DNA of 64,000 nt from a bacterium SCSIO 12827 (GTDB lineage Bacteria > Pseudomonadota > Alphaproteobacteria > Rhodospirillales > Casp-alpha2), in contig CP073746.1 in assembly GCA_024397995.1 (NCBI GenBank), positions 372,001 to 436,000 of the forward strand, given 5' to 3'. The notes under the pieces were generated by a model. That model worked only from the letters and a program-made list of their open reading frames with translations. It was not told the origin of the DNA and did no database searches. Positions 1 through 9,925 of this stretch are shown here, piece by piece. How positions within the stretch are numbered: position 1 is the first letter of the stretch; each line of letters opens with the position of its first letter. A program made the translations under genes and the position numbers.

Positions 1-2889
<2,889 letters not shown>

Positions 2890-2992
2890 ACCAATCCAGC
2901 ATGATCCGGTGATAGACGGGCCCTTACCGATAAGGGCCGGCACCATGATTTTGTGTTTTGATACGCCCGGATCGGGGCAGGAGAGCGGTGAG

Positions 2993-3466
2993 ATGGATAA
3001 ACTTCCGATGACGCGCGAAGGCCTTCAGGCCCTCGAGGACGAACTCAAGCGCCTGAAGTCCGTGGACCGCCCTGCGGTCATCCAGGCGATTGCCGAGGCG
3101 CGGGCCCATGGCGACCTGTCGGAAAACGCCGAGTACGACGCCGCGCGTGACAAGCAGGGCTTCATCGAAGGCCGCATCGCCGAGCTGGAGGCCGCGATCA
3201 GCCTGGCCGAGGTCATTGACACCTCGGCCATGGCCGGCGACACCGTGCGGTTCGGCGCCTGGGTGGTTCTTGCCGACGAGGACACGGGCAAGGAAGTCAC
3301 CTACCGCATCGTCGGGCAGCACGAGGCCGACCTGGAAAAGGGCAAGATTTCCGTGACCTCGCCCCTGGCCCGGGCCTTGATCGGCAAGTCGGCCGAGGAT
3401 TCTGTCGAGGTTGCCGCCCCCGGCGGCTCCAAAGCCTACGAAATCTGCGAAATCCGCTACAAGTAG
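2993..3466 (+). CDS. greA: Transcription elongation factor GreA
   Basis: Rescues backtracked RNA polymerase by stimulating cleavage of the nascent transcript. The 157-residue product starts MDKLPMTREGLQALEDEL and has the N-terminal coiled coil with the acidic tip in DLSENAEYDAARDKQG (about residues 42-57), followed by the FKBP-like C-terminal domain ending in SPLARALIGKSAEDSVEV. Length matches the family. An upstream in-frame extension into the carB end exists, but the start at 2993 gives the canonical N-terminus and is preceded by GGAG/GAG-type sequence. The carB-greA order is common in alphaproteobacteria. Confidence 0.96.
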   Translation: MDKLPMTREGLQALEDELKRLKSVDRPAVIQAIAEARAHGDLSENAEYDAARDKQGFIEGRIAELEAAISLAEVIDTSAMAGDTVRFGAWVVLADEDTGKEVTYRIVGQHEADLEKGKISVTSPLARALIGKSAEDSVEVAAPGGSKAYEICEIRYK

Positions 3467-3477
3467 CGAACCCGCCG

Positions 3478-4365
3478 TCAGGCGACCTTGCCGACGCGCG
3501 GCTCCGGCAAGGCCCAGGTGACCGGGTCGAACGCCAGCGCCTTGTCGGTCAGGGCCGCTTCGGCCGTCGGCAGAACGTCCAGATTGGGCCATAGCCCATC
3601 CTTCAGCGCCTGGCGATAGGCATCGGGCAGGGCTTCCCGCGCCATGCTGGCCCGCGCCCCTTCATAATCGTAATCCAATGCCAGATGGCGGATGGTGATC
3701 CTGCCCGGGGCCGGGTCCAGCACGGAATACCAGACCCGGGGCGTGCCGTCATTGGCGGGCACGCCGATGACGCCCGGGTTGTGCCACAGGCGCCCATCGG
3801 AAAGGACATGGGTGAACGGCAGGCCGGAATGACCGGCGATCACACTGTCCACGCCCAGGTCGTCGAGGGCGACGCGCTTTTCGGCTTCCGGGGTCGAGGC
3901 GAACACCCATTCGGAAATGTCCCGCGAATGGCCGTGCACCACGGCGAATTTGGCACCGCCCAATTCGAAGGTGATGGGATGGGGCAGGGCGGCCATCCAG
4001 GCCTTATGGGATGGGGTCACGCGGCTGCTGGCATGGGCGAACCAGCGCACAGACAGAAGGTCGCACTGCGATCCTTTTTCGAAGCCGCAGCGGCAATCGT
4101 CGCCGCCTTCGCCCAGGGCTTCCTCGCAGTTGCCCATGGCGACATGACAGCCCCAATCAATGATTTCATCAAGGGTTCCGTCCGGGTCGCCGCAGTAGGC
4201 GACCACGTCGCCGGTGCAGATCACCCGGCCCGCCGGGATTCCCAGGCGGGCCGCTTCGGCGCGCAGTGCCCGGGTTGACTGCAGGTTGGAATAGGGGCCG
4301 CCGAACAGCAGGACCGGGCCGTCAAGACGACCGAGGTCGAGGGCGGGGCGTTGGGTCGCGGCCAT
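3478..4365 (-). CDS. Metallophosphoesterase with a cysteine-rich insert
   Basis: A calcineurin-type phosphoesterase of 295 residues. Metal-binding motifs appear in order: an atypical opening (LLFGGPYSNLQS), GDVVAYCGDP near residue 53, GNCEEALG near 78, HGHSRD near 143, GHSGLPF and HNPGVIGVP near 195. The GNCEE motif replaces the usual GNHD/E, and a short cysteine-rich stretch (DDCRCGFEKGSQCD, about residues 89-102) follows it, which is unusual. It lies 3 bases downstream of a radical SAM gene on the same strand, so the two are almost certainly one operon and probably one pathway. The substrate cannot be read from sequence. Confidence 0.85.
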   Translation of the reverse strand: MAATQRPALDLGRLDGPVLLFGGPYSNLQSTRALRAEAARLGIPAGRVICTGDVVAYCGDPDGTLDEIIDWGCHVAMGNCEEALGEGGDDCRCGFEKGSQCDLLSVRWFAHASSRVTPSHKAWMAALPHPITFELGGAKFAVVHGHSRDISEWVFASTPEAEKRVALDDLGVDSVIAGHSGLPFTHVLSDGRLWHNPGVIGVPANDGTPRVWYSVLDPAPGRITIRHLALDYDYEGARASMAREALPDAYRQALKDGLWPNLDVLPTAEAALTDKALAFDPVTWALPEPRVGKVA

Positions 4366-4368
4366 GGC

Positions 4369-5331
4369 TTAGTCGCCTCCGGAACAGTTGGCACCGCCGA
4401 GCACGCAGAAGGTGGCGCAATGGGGATGGTTCAGATGCACAGGTCCTCCGGCGTCGGACAGGGTCGGGCCCATTTCGAACCGGCGGTCATAAGGCAGCAG
4501 GGTGCAGGGCAGGACGACGGGAGCGTCGGCGCCCTTGCGCTTCACCACCATGCGGGCGGTGGCGCACATGATGCTTGCCGGGTCGACACCCAGGATGCCC
4601 CAGCAGGCAGTGGTGATTTCCGGCACGTCACGGGCCGCGTCCATGTCGGGGAAGACAACCAGATCGCGGGGTGAGTGGGCGTCCAGGTCGATGCCCTCGG
4701 CGGTGAACAGGCGGGCGAATCCCGTGCGGGTTTGATCTTCCGTCTCGCCGGTCGGCTGGCGGGCGGCGACGGACAGGGTGATGCCCAGGTCGGCCAGCCA
4801 TTTCAGGCCGCGCATCATCGGCGCCCAGCTGTTCGCCCCTCGGACCGCTTCGTGGCCGGCCGGGGTGAAATGGTCGATGGACACGCGCAATGCCAGGGCT
4901 TTTCCGTGGCGCCGGGCAAGGTCGGCGACGGCCGCCCGTTTTTGCCACATGGGCGCCATGGCGTTGGTCAGGATCAACACGCGGAAGCCCCGCGCCAGGG
5001 CATCCCCGGCCATGGCGGCCATATCCTTGTTCATGAAGGGCTCGCCACCGGTGAAGCCGATTTTCTGGGTGCCCAGGCCGTCCCGGGCGATCTCGTCCAG
5101 GAAGGCGGCAGTCTCGTCCCGGGTGATATAGGCGAGGCGGTCGTTCTTCGGCCCGCTTTCGATGTAGCAGCCGTCGCATTCGATATTGCAGAGCGATCCC
5201 GTGTTGATCCAAAGCGTACGCAGGCTGGCAAGCGCCACGGCGGCGCGGGCTTCACCCTTGGCCGTGACCTCCGGGTTCTGGAATTTTTTCGTATCAAGGG
5301 CCGGCCGTTCGGCCAGCATCGCCTGAATCAT
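4369..5331 (-). CDS. Radical SAM protein, partner of the metallophosphoesterase
   Basis: A radical S-adenosylmethionine enzyme of about 320 residues. The [4Fe-4S] motif CNIECDGC (CX3CX2C) is followed by the SAM-binding GGEPFMNKD. The C-terminus ends with HPHCATFCVLGGANCSGG, a cysteine cluster that may hold an auxiliary cluster. The chosen start (MIQAMLAERP) has AGGA eight bases upstream; an ATG six bases earlier and a much longer in-frame extension also exist. It is the first gene of a two-gene operon with the phosphoesterase. Other radical SAM families with similar tails act on peptides or cofactors; the substrate is unknown. Confidence 0.86.
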   Translation of the reverse strand: MIQAMLAERPALDTKKFQNPEVTAKGEARAAVALASLRTLWINTGSLCNIECDGCYIESGPKNDRLAYITRDETAAFLDEIARDGLGTQKIGFTGGEPFMNKDMAAMAGDALARGFRVLILTNAMAPMWQKRAAVADLARRHGKALALRVSIDHFTPAGHEAVRGANSWAPMMRGLKWLADLGITLSVAARQPTGETEDQTRTGFARLFTAEGIDLDAHSPRDLVVFPDMDAARDVPEITTACWGILGVDPASIMCATARMVVKRKGADAPVVLPCTLLPYDRRFEMGPTLSDAGGPVHLNHPHCATFCVLGGANCSGGD

Positions 5332-5572
5332 GGTCATTTTCCTGGCGGCTTTGGGCCGCGATGGTCCCGGTGGGTGTGGGCCGGGACGGATTTTTCGAAC
5401 ACAAGCAATGGAAAGCTGTAACCGAACCGCCGGTATCCCGACCATAAACATTTTTGTGAGCGTGCCGTGTGTGCGGTCTTGAATCGCCGGCCATCGGGCC
5501 CGCTTGCGTCCAACAAAGCAATGACCTATAGACTGCGCCTAGGGTCAGCGCGCAACGGCCGCGTTCCCGAAT

Positions 5573-5646
5573 GCGGGTGTAGCTCAATGGTAGAGCTTTT
5601 GCTTCCCAAGCAAGTGACGAGGGTTCGATTCCCTTCACCCGCTCCA
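5573..5646 (+). tRNA. tRNA-Gly (anticodon CCC)
   Basis: A full cloverleaf can be drawn: acceptor GCGGGTG pairing with CACCCGC, D-arm GCTCAATGGTAGAGC, anticodon stem TTTGC/GCAAG with loop TTCCCAA (anticodon CCC, reading GGG), T-arm GAGGGTTCGATTCCCTT, and an encoded discriminator plus CCA. It closely resembles the E. coli CCC-glycine tRNA. It stands alone between the minus-strand radical SAM and formaldehyde operons. Confidence 0.97.
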
Positions 5647-6014
5647 ATTCCCCCGGAAAATCCCTGTTTTCAGTCCTAATTCCGCCGCTGCCCCCGCGAC
5701 AAGCGGATGTTTGGCGCCGATCGCGACCTATTACCTATGGTCATATGACTTAAGGTCATCTTGTTTTTGTATACGGGAATGATAATTTTTGATCTTGGCG
5801 CTTGTGGATTTCGCTGCTGGGACAACAGCTTAGGCGCAGAGATAAAATCTTCGCGCCGTCCACGAGTAAGCCATTGCCAGTGACCGGGCCCACCGTTCGG
5901 TCCACCGGCTTCCCTCCTCCCTGAAACTCGGGCCGGTCCCTTTGGGCGGGCCTTCTTCTTTTCTGCATCCGGGGTTGAATCCGGGGCCGGTGATCTGCCG
6001 TGCCGGGTCTGCGG
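5647..6014. other. Intergenic gap, no gene seen
   Basis: 368 bases between tRNA-Gly and the 3' end of the S-formylglutathione hydrolase gene. A 70-codon minus-strand frame (5756-5968) has no recognisable motif and no good ribosome site. GC-rich partial dyads near 5930-5990 may help terminate the minus-strand operon, but no clean T-tract hairpin is visible. Confidence 0.5.
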
Positions 6015-6869
6015 CTATTTATTCAACGCCTTGGCGTGATGGGCGATGTGATCGGCCATGAAGGTCGCGATGAAGAAGTAGGAATGGTCGTAGCCGTCCT
6101 GCAGGCGCAGCGTGCAGGGCTGGTCCACGGCGGCGCAGGCGTCGGCGAACACCTGCGGCTTCAACTGGGCGTCCAGGAACGGATCGTCGGTGCCTTGGTC
6201 GATCAGGATGTCACCGGCGAAGAAATGGCCGGATTTGACCAGTTCGGTCGCGTCGTATTCCTGCCATCGCTCCTTGTCGCCGCCAAGATAACCGGCAAAG
6301 GCCTTCTCGCCCCACGGCACGACGGACGGCGCCACGATGGGGGCAAAGGCCGACAGCGACGTATAGGTTCGCCGTTCGCGCAATGCGATGACCAACGCGC
6401 CATGGCCACCCATGGAATGACCGAAAATGCCCTGGCGGTCGCGGTCGCCGCCGCCGATGCCGTTGAACACGACGTCGGGCAGTTCCTCGGTCACGTAGCT
6501 GTACATGTTGTAGTGCTGAGACCACGGATCGCGGGTCGCGTTCACGTAGAACCCGGCGCCCGATCCGAAATCGTAATCGTCATGTTCGCCGGGCAGGTCG
6601 GTGCCGCGCGGGCTGGTGTCGGGGGCAATGACCATCAGGCCGTGTTCGGCGGCGTGCTTCTGGAACCCGGATTTGACGGTAAAGTTCTCTTCCGTGCAGG
6701 TCAGGCCCGACAGCCACCACAATACCGGCACCGGCCCCTCGGCCGTGCCCTCGACAACGGCCGGTGGCGTGTAGACCGCGAACCGCATGGGACAGGCGCA
6801 GATGTCGGAACGGTGTTCCCAGACCGTCTGCAGCCCGCCAAACGACTTGTTTTCAGATATCTTTTCCAT
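6015..6869 (-). CDS. fghA: S-formylglutathione hydrolase
   Basis: Hydrolyses S-formylglutathione to formate and glutathione, the second step of glutathione-dependent formaldehyde oxidation in the cytosol. The 284-residue esterase-D-type alpha/beta hydrolase has the nucleophile elbow [10 protein letters not shown], the oxyanion region [13 protein letters not shown], and the catalytic His in DGYDHSYFF near the C-terminus. The start [12 protein letters not shown] matches the family; an upstream in-frame stretch lacks similarity. It is the last gene of the minus-strand run that begins with the formaldehyde dehydrogenase, which supports the assignment. Confidence 0.96.
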   Translation of the reverse strand: MEKISENKSFGGLQTVWEHRSDICACPMRFAVYTPPAVVEGTAEGPVPVLWWLSGLTCTEENFTVKSGFQKHAAEHGLMVIAPDTSPRGTDLPGEHDDYDFGSGAGFYVNATRDPWSQHYNMYSYVTEELPDVVFNGIGGGDRDRQGIFGHSMGGHGALVIALRERRTYTSLSAFAPIVAPSVVPWGEKAFAGYLGGDKERWQEYDATELVKSGHFFAGDILIDQGTDDPFLDAQLKPQVFADACAAVDQPCTLRLQDGYDHSYFFIATFMADHIAHHAKALNK

Positions 6870-6930
6870 GATCCGGATGATGGCTTGCGCGGCGAAAAAA
6901 TTCAAACGCCGTATCGGCGCAAGGGGAGAA

Positions 6931-7398
6931 TCAGATGCGCCGGTCGTCGCCGGCCGGGTGGCGGGCGAAGATATGGTTGGCGACATAGGTCATCACCGTG
7001 TCGCCCTTGTGGGTGACGACGGCGTATTTGATCTTGGTATAGCCGCGGTCGGGTTTCGAATCGGATGCGCGGGATTCAAGCACTTCGGCCTCGACATGTA
7101 GGGTGTCGCCCGGGCGCACCGGCAAAAGCCAGCGGATTTCGTCCAGTCCCGGCGATCCCATGGAACATTCGTTCATGATGTTTTCCTGGAACCACAGGCG
7201 GAAGGCGACCAGCAGGGTCTGAAATCCGGAGCCGATGATGCCGCCGAACTGGCTCGCGCTGGCGGCTTCGGCGTCGACATGGAAGGGCTGGGGATCCCAT
7301 TGCCAGGCGAATTCCATAATCTGGGCCTCGGTCAGGGTCATGCCGCGGGTGTGGAACTTGCGGCCGGGCATGAAATCCTCGAAGTAGAGCGCGTCCAT
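6931..7398 (-). CDS. MaoC-family hot-dog dehydratase
   Basis: A 155-residue single hot-dog protein of the MaoC/(R)-enoyl-CoA hydratase type. The opening [11 protein letters not shown] and the active-site stretch [17 protein letters not shown] (Asp and His of the hydratase motif) are visible, followed by [14 protein letters not shown]. Such proteins hydrate enoyl-CoA thioesters or bind acyl-CoA. It lies between the TPR gene and fghA on the same strand, 61 bases before the latter. A link to formaldehyde metabolism is positional only; the substrate is unknown. Confidence 0.88.
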   Translation of the reverse strand: MDALYFEDFMPGRKFHTRGMTLTEAQIMEFAWQWDPQPFHVDAEAASASQFGGIIGSGFQTLLVAFRLWFQENIMNECSMGSPGLDEIRWLLPVRPGDTLHVEAEVLESRASDSKPDRGYTKIKYAVVTHKGDTVMTYVANHIFARHPAGDDRRI

Positions 7399-7524
7399 TG
7401 TCGGTTTCTTCCGTTCTTCAGGTTGGTCGGATAATCGATTGCCAGCGGTTTAGCGGAATCCAAGACGCAAGGAAAGCCATGGATTGATACCGGCGAAGGG
7501 GGGAACTCGTCCGGTGGGCGGTTG

Positions 7525-8163
7525 TCAGTCTTCCTGCCAGACCGGCAGGGGGGGCGTGCTGTCCTCGGTATTCGCATCGTCCGTCAGAAGACCGTAGGCC
7601 TTCAACTGGCGGGCGACGCTGGGAAAGGTTTCAAGCCCCTTGGGCATGCGGGCTTGCGACGCCGTGAAATCGACCAGCGCCAGATTGCGTTCGCGGCGTG
7701 CTTCCCGCAGCAGGCCGCGGGTGAACCAGCCGCGCCAATCTTCGGGCGCGAGTTCGACCGCCCGGTCGCAGTCGCTGAGGGCCCCCGGCAGATCGCCTTT
7801 CAGGGTCAGGGTCCGGCAGCGCACGCGCAGTGCCTTGACGTTTTTCGGCCAAAAGGCGACCGCCTGGGTGAAATCGGCGAGGGCGAGTTCGGGGCGTTGG
7901 GTTCGGACTAGGGCGCGGCCGCGGAAGTAATAGGCGTCGGACAGCCGTTCAGGCTCCAATGCGTGGGCCCGGATCGCCTCCGTCAGATGCACGATGGCAC
8001 GGGGATAGTCCCGAGCCTTCATGAAATGCAGGCCGTAGGCAAGCTGCTTCGGCCCGTCTGCCGCGGTACCGGCATCCGCATCGGTGGCGGTCGCCGGGCC
8101 CGCCATTAGGCCGACGGCCAGACAGCCGGCCAGACAGCCGGCAGCAATCAGGCGGCGCGTCAA
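7525..8163 (-). CDS. Exported TPR-repeat protein, TTG start coupled to the dehydrogenase
   Basis: A 212-residue protein with an N-terminal hydrophobic signal (TRRLIAAGCLAGCLAVGLMAG) followed by about four tetratricopeptide-like helices: YGLHFMKARDYPRAIVHLTEAI, AYYFRGRALVRTQRPELALADF, LRVRCRTLTLKGDLPGALSDC and GWFTRGLLREARRERNLALVDF. No ATG starts the frame sensibly. The TTG at 8163 overlaps the TGA stop of the formaldehyde dehydrogenase (TTGA), implying translational coupling. LAGC at residues 11-14 could be a lipobox, though an AxA-type cleavage further on is equally likely. It probably acts as a periplasmic scaffold; partner unknown. Confidence 0.75.
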   Translation of the reverse strand: MTRRLIAAGCLAGCLAVGLMAGPATATDADAGTAADGPKQLAYGLHFMKARDYPRAIVHLTEAIRAHALEPERLSDAYYFRGRALVRTQRPELALADFTQAVAFWPKNVKALRVRCRTLTLKGDLPGALSDCDRAVELAPEDWRGWFTRGLLREARRERNLALVDFTASQARMPKGLETFPSVARQLKAYGLLTDDANTEDSTPPLPVWQED

Positions 8164-9269
8164 AAAGTGACGACGCTTCGGATGCTCTTGCCTTCGTGCA
8201 TGAGGTCGAAGCCCTTGTTGATGTCTTCCAACGGCATGACGTGGGTGATCAGATCGTCGATGTTGATCTTGCCGTCCATGTACCAGTCGACGATTTTCGG
8301 AACGTCCGTGCGTCCGCGCGCCCCGCCGAAGGCGGTGCCGCGCCACGACCGGCCAGTGACCAACTGGAACGGGCGGGTCGAAATTTCCTGACCGGCACCG
8401 GCGACGCCGATGATGATGCTTTCGCCCCAGCCCTTGTGGCAGCATTCGAGCGCCTGGCGCATGACGGTGGTGTTGCCGATGCATTCGAAGGAATAATCGG
8501 CCCCACCCTTGGTCAGTTCAACCAGATGGTTGACCAGGTCGTCGCCATGGTCCTTGGGATTGACGAAATGGGTCATGCCGAACTTGCGGGCCAGTTCCTC
8601 GCGCGCCGGGTTCAGATCGACGCCGACGATCATGTCCGCGCCGACCAGTTTGGCGCCCTGCAGCACGTTCAGCCCGATACCGCCCAACCCGAACACGACC
8701 ACGTTTGATCCCGGTTCCACCTGGGCCGTGTTGATAACGGCGCCGATGCCCGTGGTCACGCCACAGCCGATGTAGCAGACCTTATCGAAGGGGGCGTCTT
8801 CGCGAATCTTGGCCAGGGCGATTTCCGGCACCACGGTGAAGTTGGAAAAGGTCGAGGTGCCCATGTAGTGGAACACGTCCTCGCCGTTCAGCTTGAACCG
8901 CGAAGTGCCGTCGGGCATCAGACCCTGGCCCTGGGTCGAGCGAATCGCCTGGCACAGGTTGGTCTTGGGGTTCAGGCAGTATTCGCACTGTCGGCATTCG
9001 GGCGTGTAGAGGGGGATAACATGATCGCCCTTCTTCAGGGACGAGACGCCGGGGCCGACATCGACCACCACGCCGGCACCCTCATGGCCCAGGATGGCCG
9101 GGAAAATACCTTCCGGATCGGCGCCCGACAGGGTGAATTCGTCCGTGTGGCAGATGCCCGTGGCCTTGATTTCGACCAGGCATTCGCCCTCCTTGGGGCC
9201 GTCCAATTCGACGGTTTCGATAGAAAGGGGGGAGCCGGCCTCGAGGGCGACGGCGGCGCGGGTCTGCAT
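8160..9269 (-). CDS. adhC: S-(hydroxymethyl)glutathione dehydrogenase (class III alcohol dehydrogenase)
   Basis: Oxidises S-hydroxymethylglutathione, formed from formaldehyde and glutathione, to S-formylglutathione with NAD+. The 369-residue zinc MDR enzyme shows the catalytic zinc site CHTDEFTLSG and GHEGAGVV, the four-cysteine structural zinc site (CRQCEYCLNPKTNLC), and the NAD-binding GLGGIGLNVLQGAK. It starts at an ATG and heads the minus-strand run with the TPR, maoC and fghA genes. Confidence in function is high because both formaldehyde-oxidation steps are present. Confidence 0.97.
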   Translation of the reverse strand: MQTRAAVALEAGSPLSIETVELDGPKEGECLVEIKATGICHTDEFTLSGADPEGIFPAILGHEGAGVVVDVGPGVSSLKKGDHVIPLYTPECRQCEYCLNPKTNLCQAIRSTQGQGLMPDGTSRFKLNGEDVFHYMGTSTFSNFTVVPEIALAKIREDAPFDKVCYIGCGVTTGIGAVINTAQVEPGSNVVVFGLGGIGLNVLQGAKLVGADMIVGVDLNPAREELARKFGMTHFVNPKDHGDDLVNHLVELTKGGADYSFECIGNTTVMRQALECCHKGWGESIIIGVAGAGQEISTRPFQLVTGRSWRGTAFGGARGRTDVPKIVDWYMDGKINIDDLITHVMPLEDINKGFDLMHEGKSIRSVVTF

Positions 9270-9429
9270 TTCTGAACTCCCTTCGGTTTCGTTTCTTAAA
9301 ACGTTTTTGTGTCTCGTTGGACGCCAGACTAGGCGTTTTTAAGCTTAAAGAAAATTAAGTTTGATTCAGAAATCGTTAATGACTCCTCCCTAATGTTGGC
9401 CTTGGGACGACTTGACTTTAAGTGCAGGA

Positions 9430-9456
9430 GGCTATGGCAGGAGAAGCTGCCATGCC
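9430..9456 (+). promoter_or_regulatory. Leader hairpin upstream of the small membrane peptide
   Basis: Inverted repeat ATGGCAG-gagaag-CTGCCAT (9434-9453), extendable by GGC/GCC with one bulged base. It sits about 30 bases upstream of the 35-codon gene and in the gap facing the formaldehyde dehydrogenase promoter. Its role is unknown; it may stabilise the leader or regulate translation. Confidence 0.45.
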
Positions 9457-9485
9457 TGCAAACCTCAAGAACTGGAGGTGCGACG

Positions 9486-9593
9486 ATGCAGCGCATTCAC
9501 GCTTCAGCAAAAGCGACATCACTCACCGTGACCGGCATCATCCTCGGCTTCGCGGTAGCGACCGCCGTCATTGCCTCTGCCGCTTTTGGCTGA
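9486..9593 (+). CDS. Small single-span membrane peptide (35 residues)
   Basis: ATG at 9486 is preceded by GGAGG with seven-base spacing, the best ribosome site in this gap. The product begins MQRIHASAKATSLTVTG and continues into a hydrophobic helix (about residues 12-33) rich in Ile, Val and Ala, ending AAFG. No domain is recognised. Two strong terminators follow within 160 bases, so it looks like a genuine short transcription unit. A membrane peptide is inferred; no function is known. Confidence 0.65.
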   Translation: MQRIHASAKATSLTVTGIILGFAVATAVIASAAFG

Positions 9594-9632
9594 GCCTTTC
9601 CCATTACGTTTGCCCTAATACCCCGCAGAAGA

Positions 9633-9687
9633 GGCCCGGCGGCCACTCCCCAACTCCCCAACCTTCCCCCCCAGCCGCCGGGCCTTT
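9633..9687 (+). terminator. Terminator-like hairpin after the small peptide gene
   Basis: Eleven-base perfect arms GGCCCGGCGGC (9633) and GCCGCCGGGCC (9674) with a C-rich 30-base loop, followed by TTT. The long loop is unusual. Confidence 0.6.
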
Positions 9688-9718
9688 CCCTAACGACCGA
9701 TTAAGGTCACTCTGCTTA

Positions 9719-9750
9719 AGGCCTCCGGGTTCCCCACCCGGAGGCCTTTT
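9719..9750 (+). terminator. Rho-independent terminator
   Basis: Twelve-base arms AGGCCTCCGGGT and ACCCGGAGGCCT around TCCCC, followed by TTT. A classic intrinsic terminator isolating the small gene from the RTX gene downstream. Confidence 0.8.
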
Positions 9751-9925
9751 GCCGTACCCGATTGATTTCTAAGCAGTCAACTTGCTGTCAGCATCGGCTG
9801 TTAGTATCCGCCGCAAATCATGTTGAGCACCTAACAAGGGTGCCTTGAGGGAAAACTGAAAATCAACGCGGCGGCGCCTCTGCGTCGGGCGCATCCCTGC
9901 ATGAAGACCGAAATCGAGCACCCCC

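Noticed and set aside
5756-5968. 70-codon minus-strand frame after tRNA-Gly
   Set aside because: No ribosome site, no similarity, and biased composition; treated as intergenic.
9330-9362. TTAA-rich sequence resembling CtrA sites upstream of the formaldehyde dehydrogenase
   Set aside because: Spacing does not match TTAA-N7-TTAA; an AT-rich promoter explains it.
9422-9772. 116-codon plus-strand frame overlapping the small membrane peptide
   Set aside because: Would run through two terminators and has no sensible composition; the 35-codon frame has the better ribosome site.
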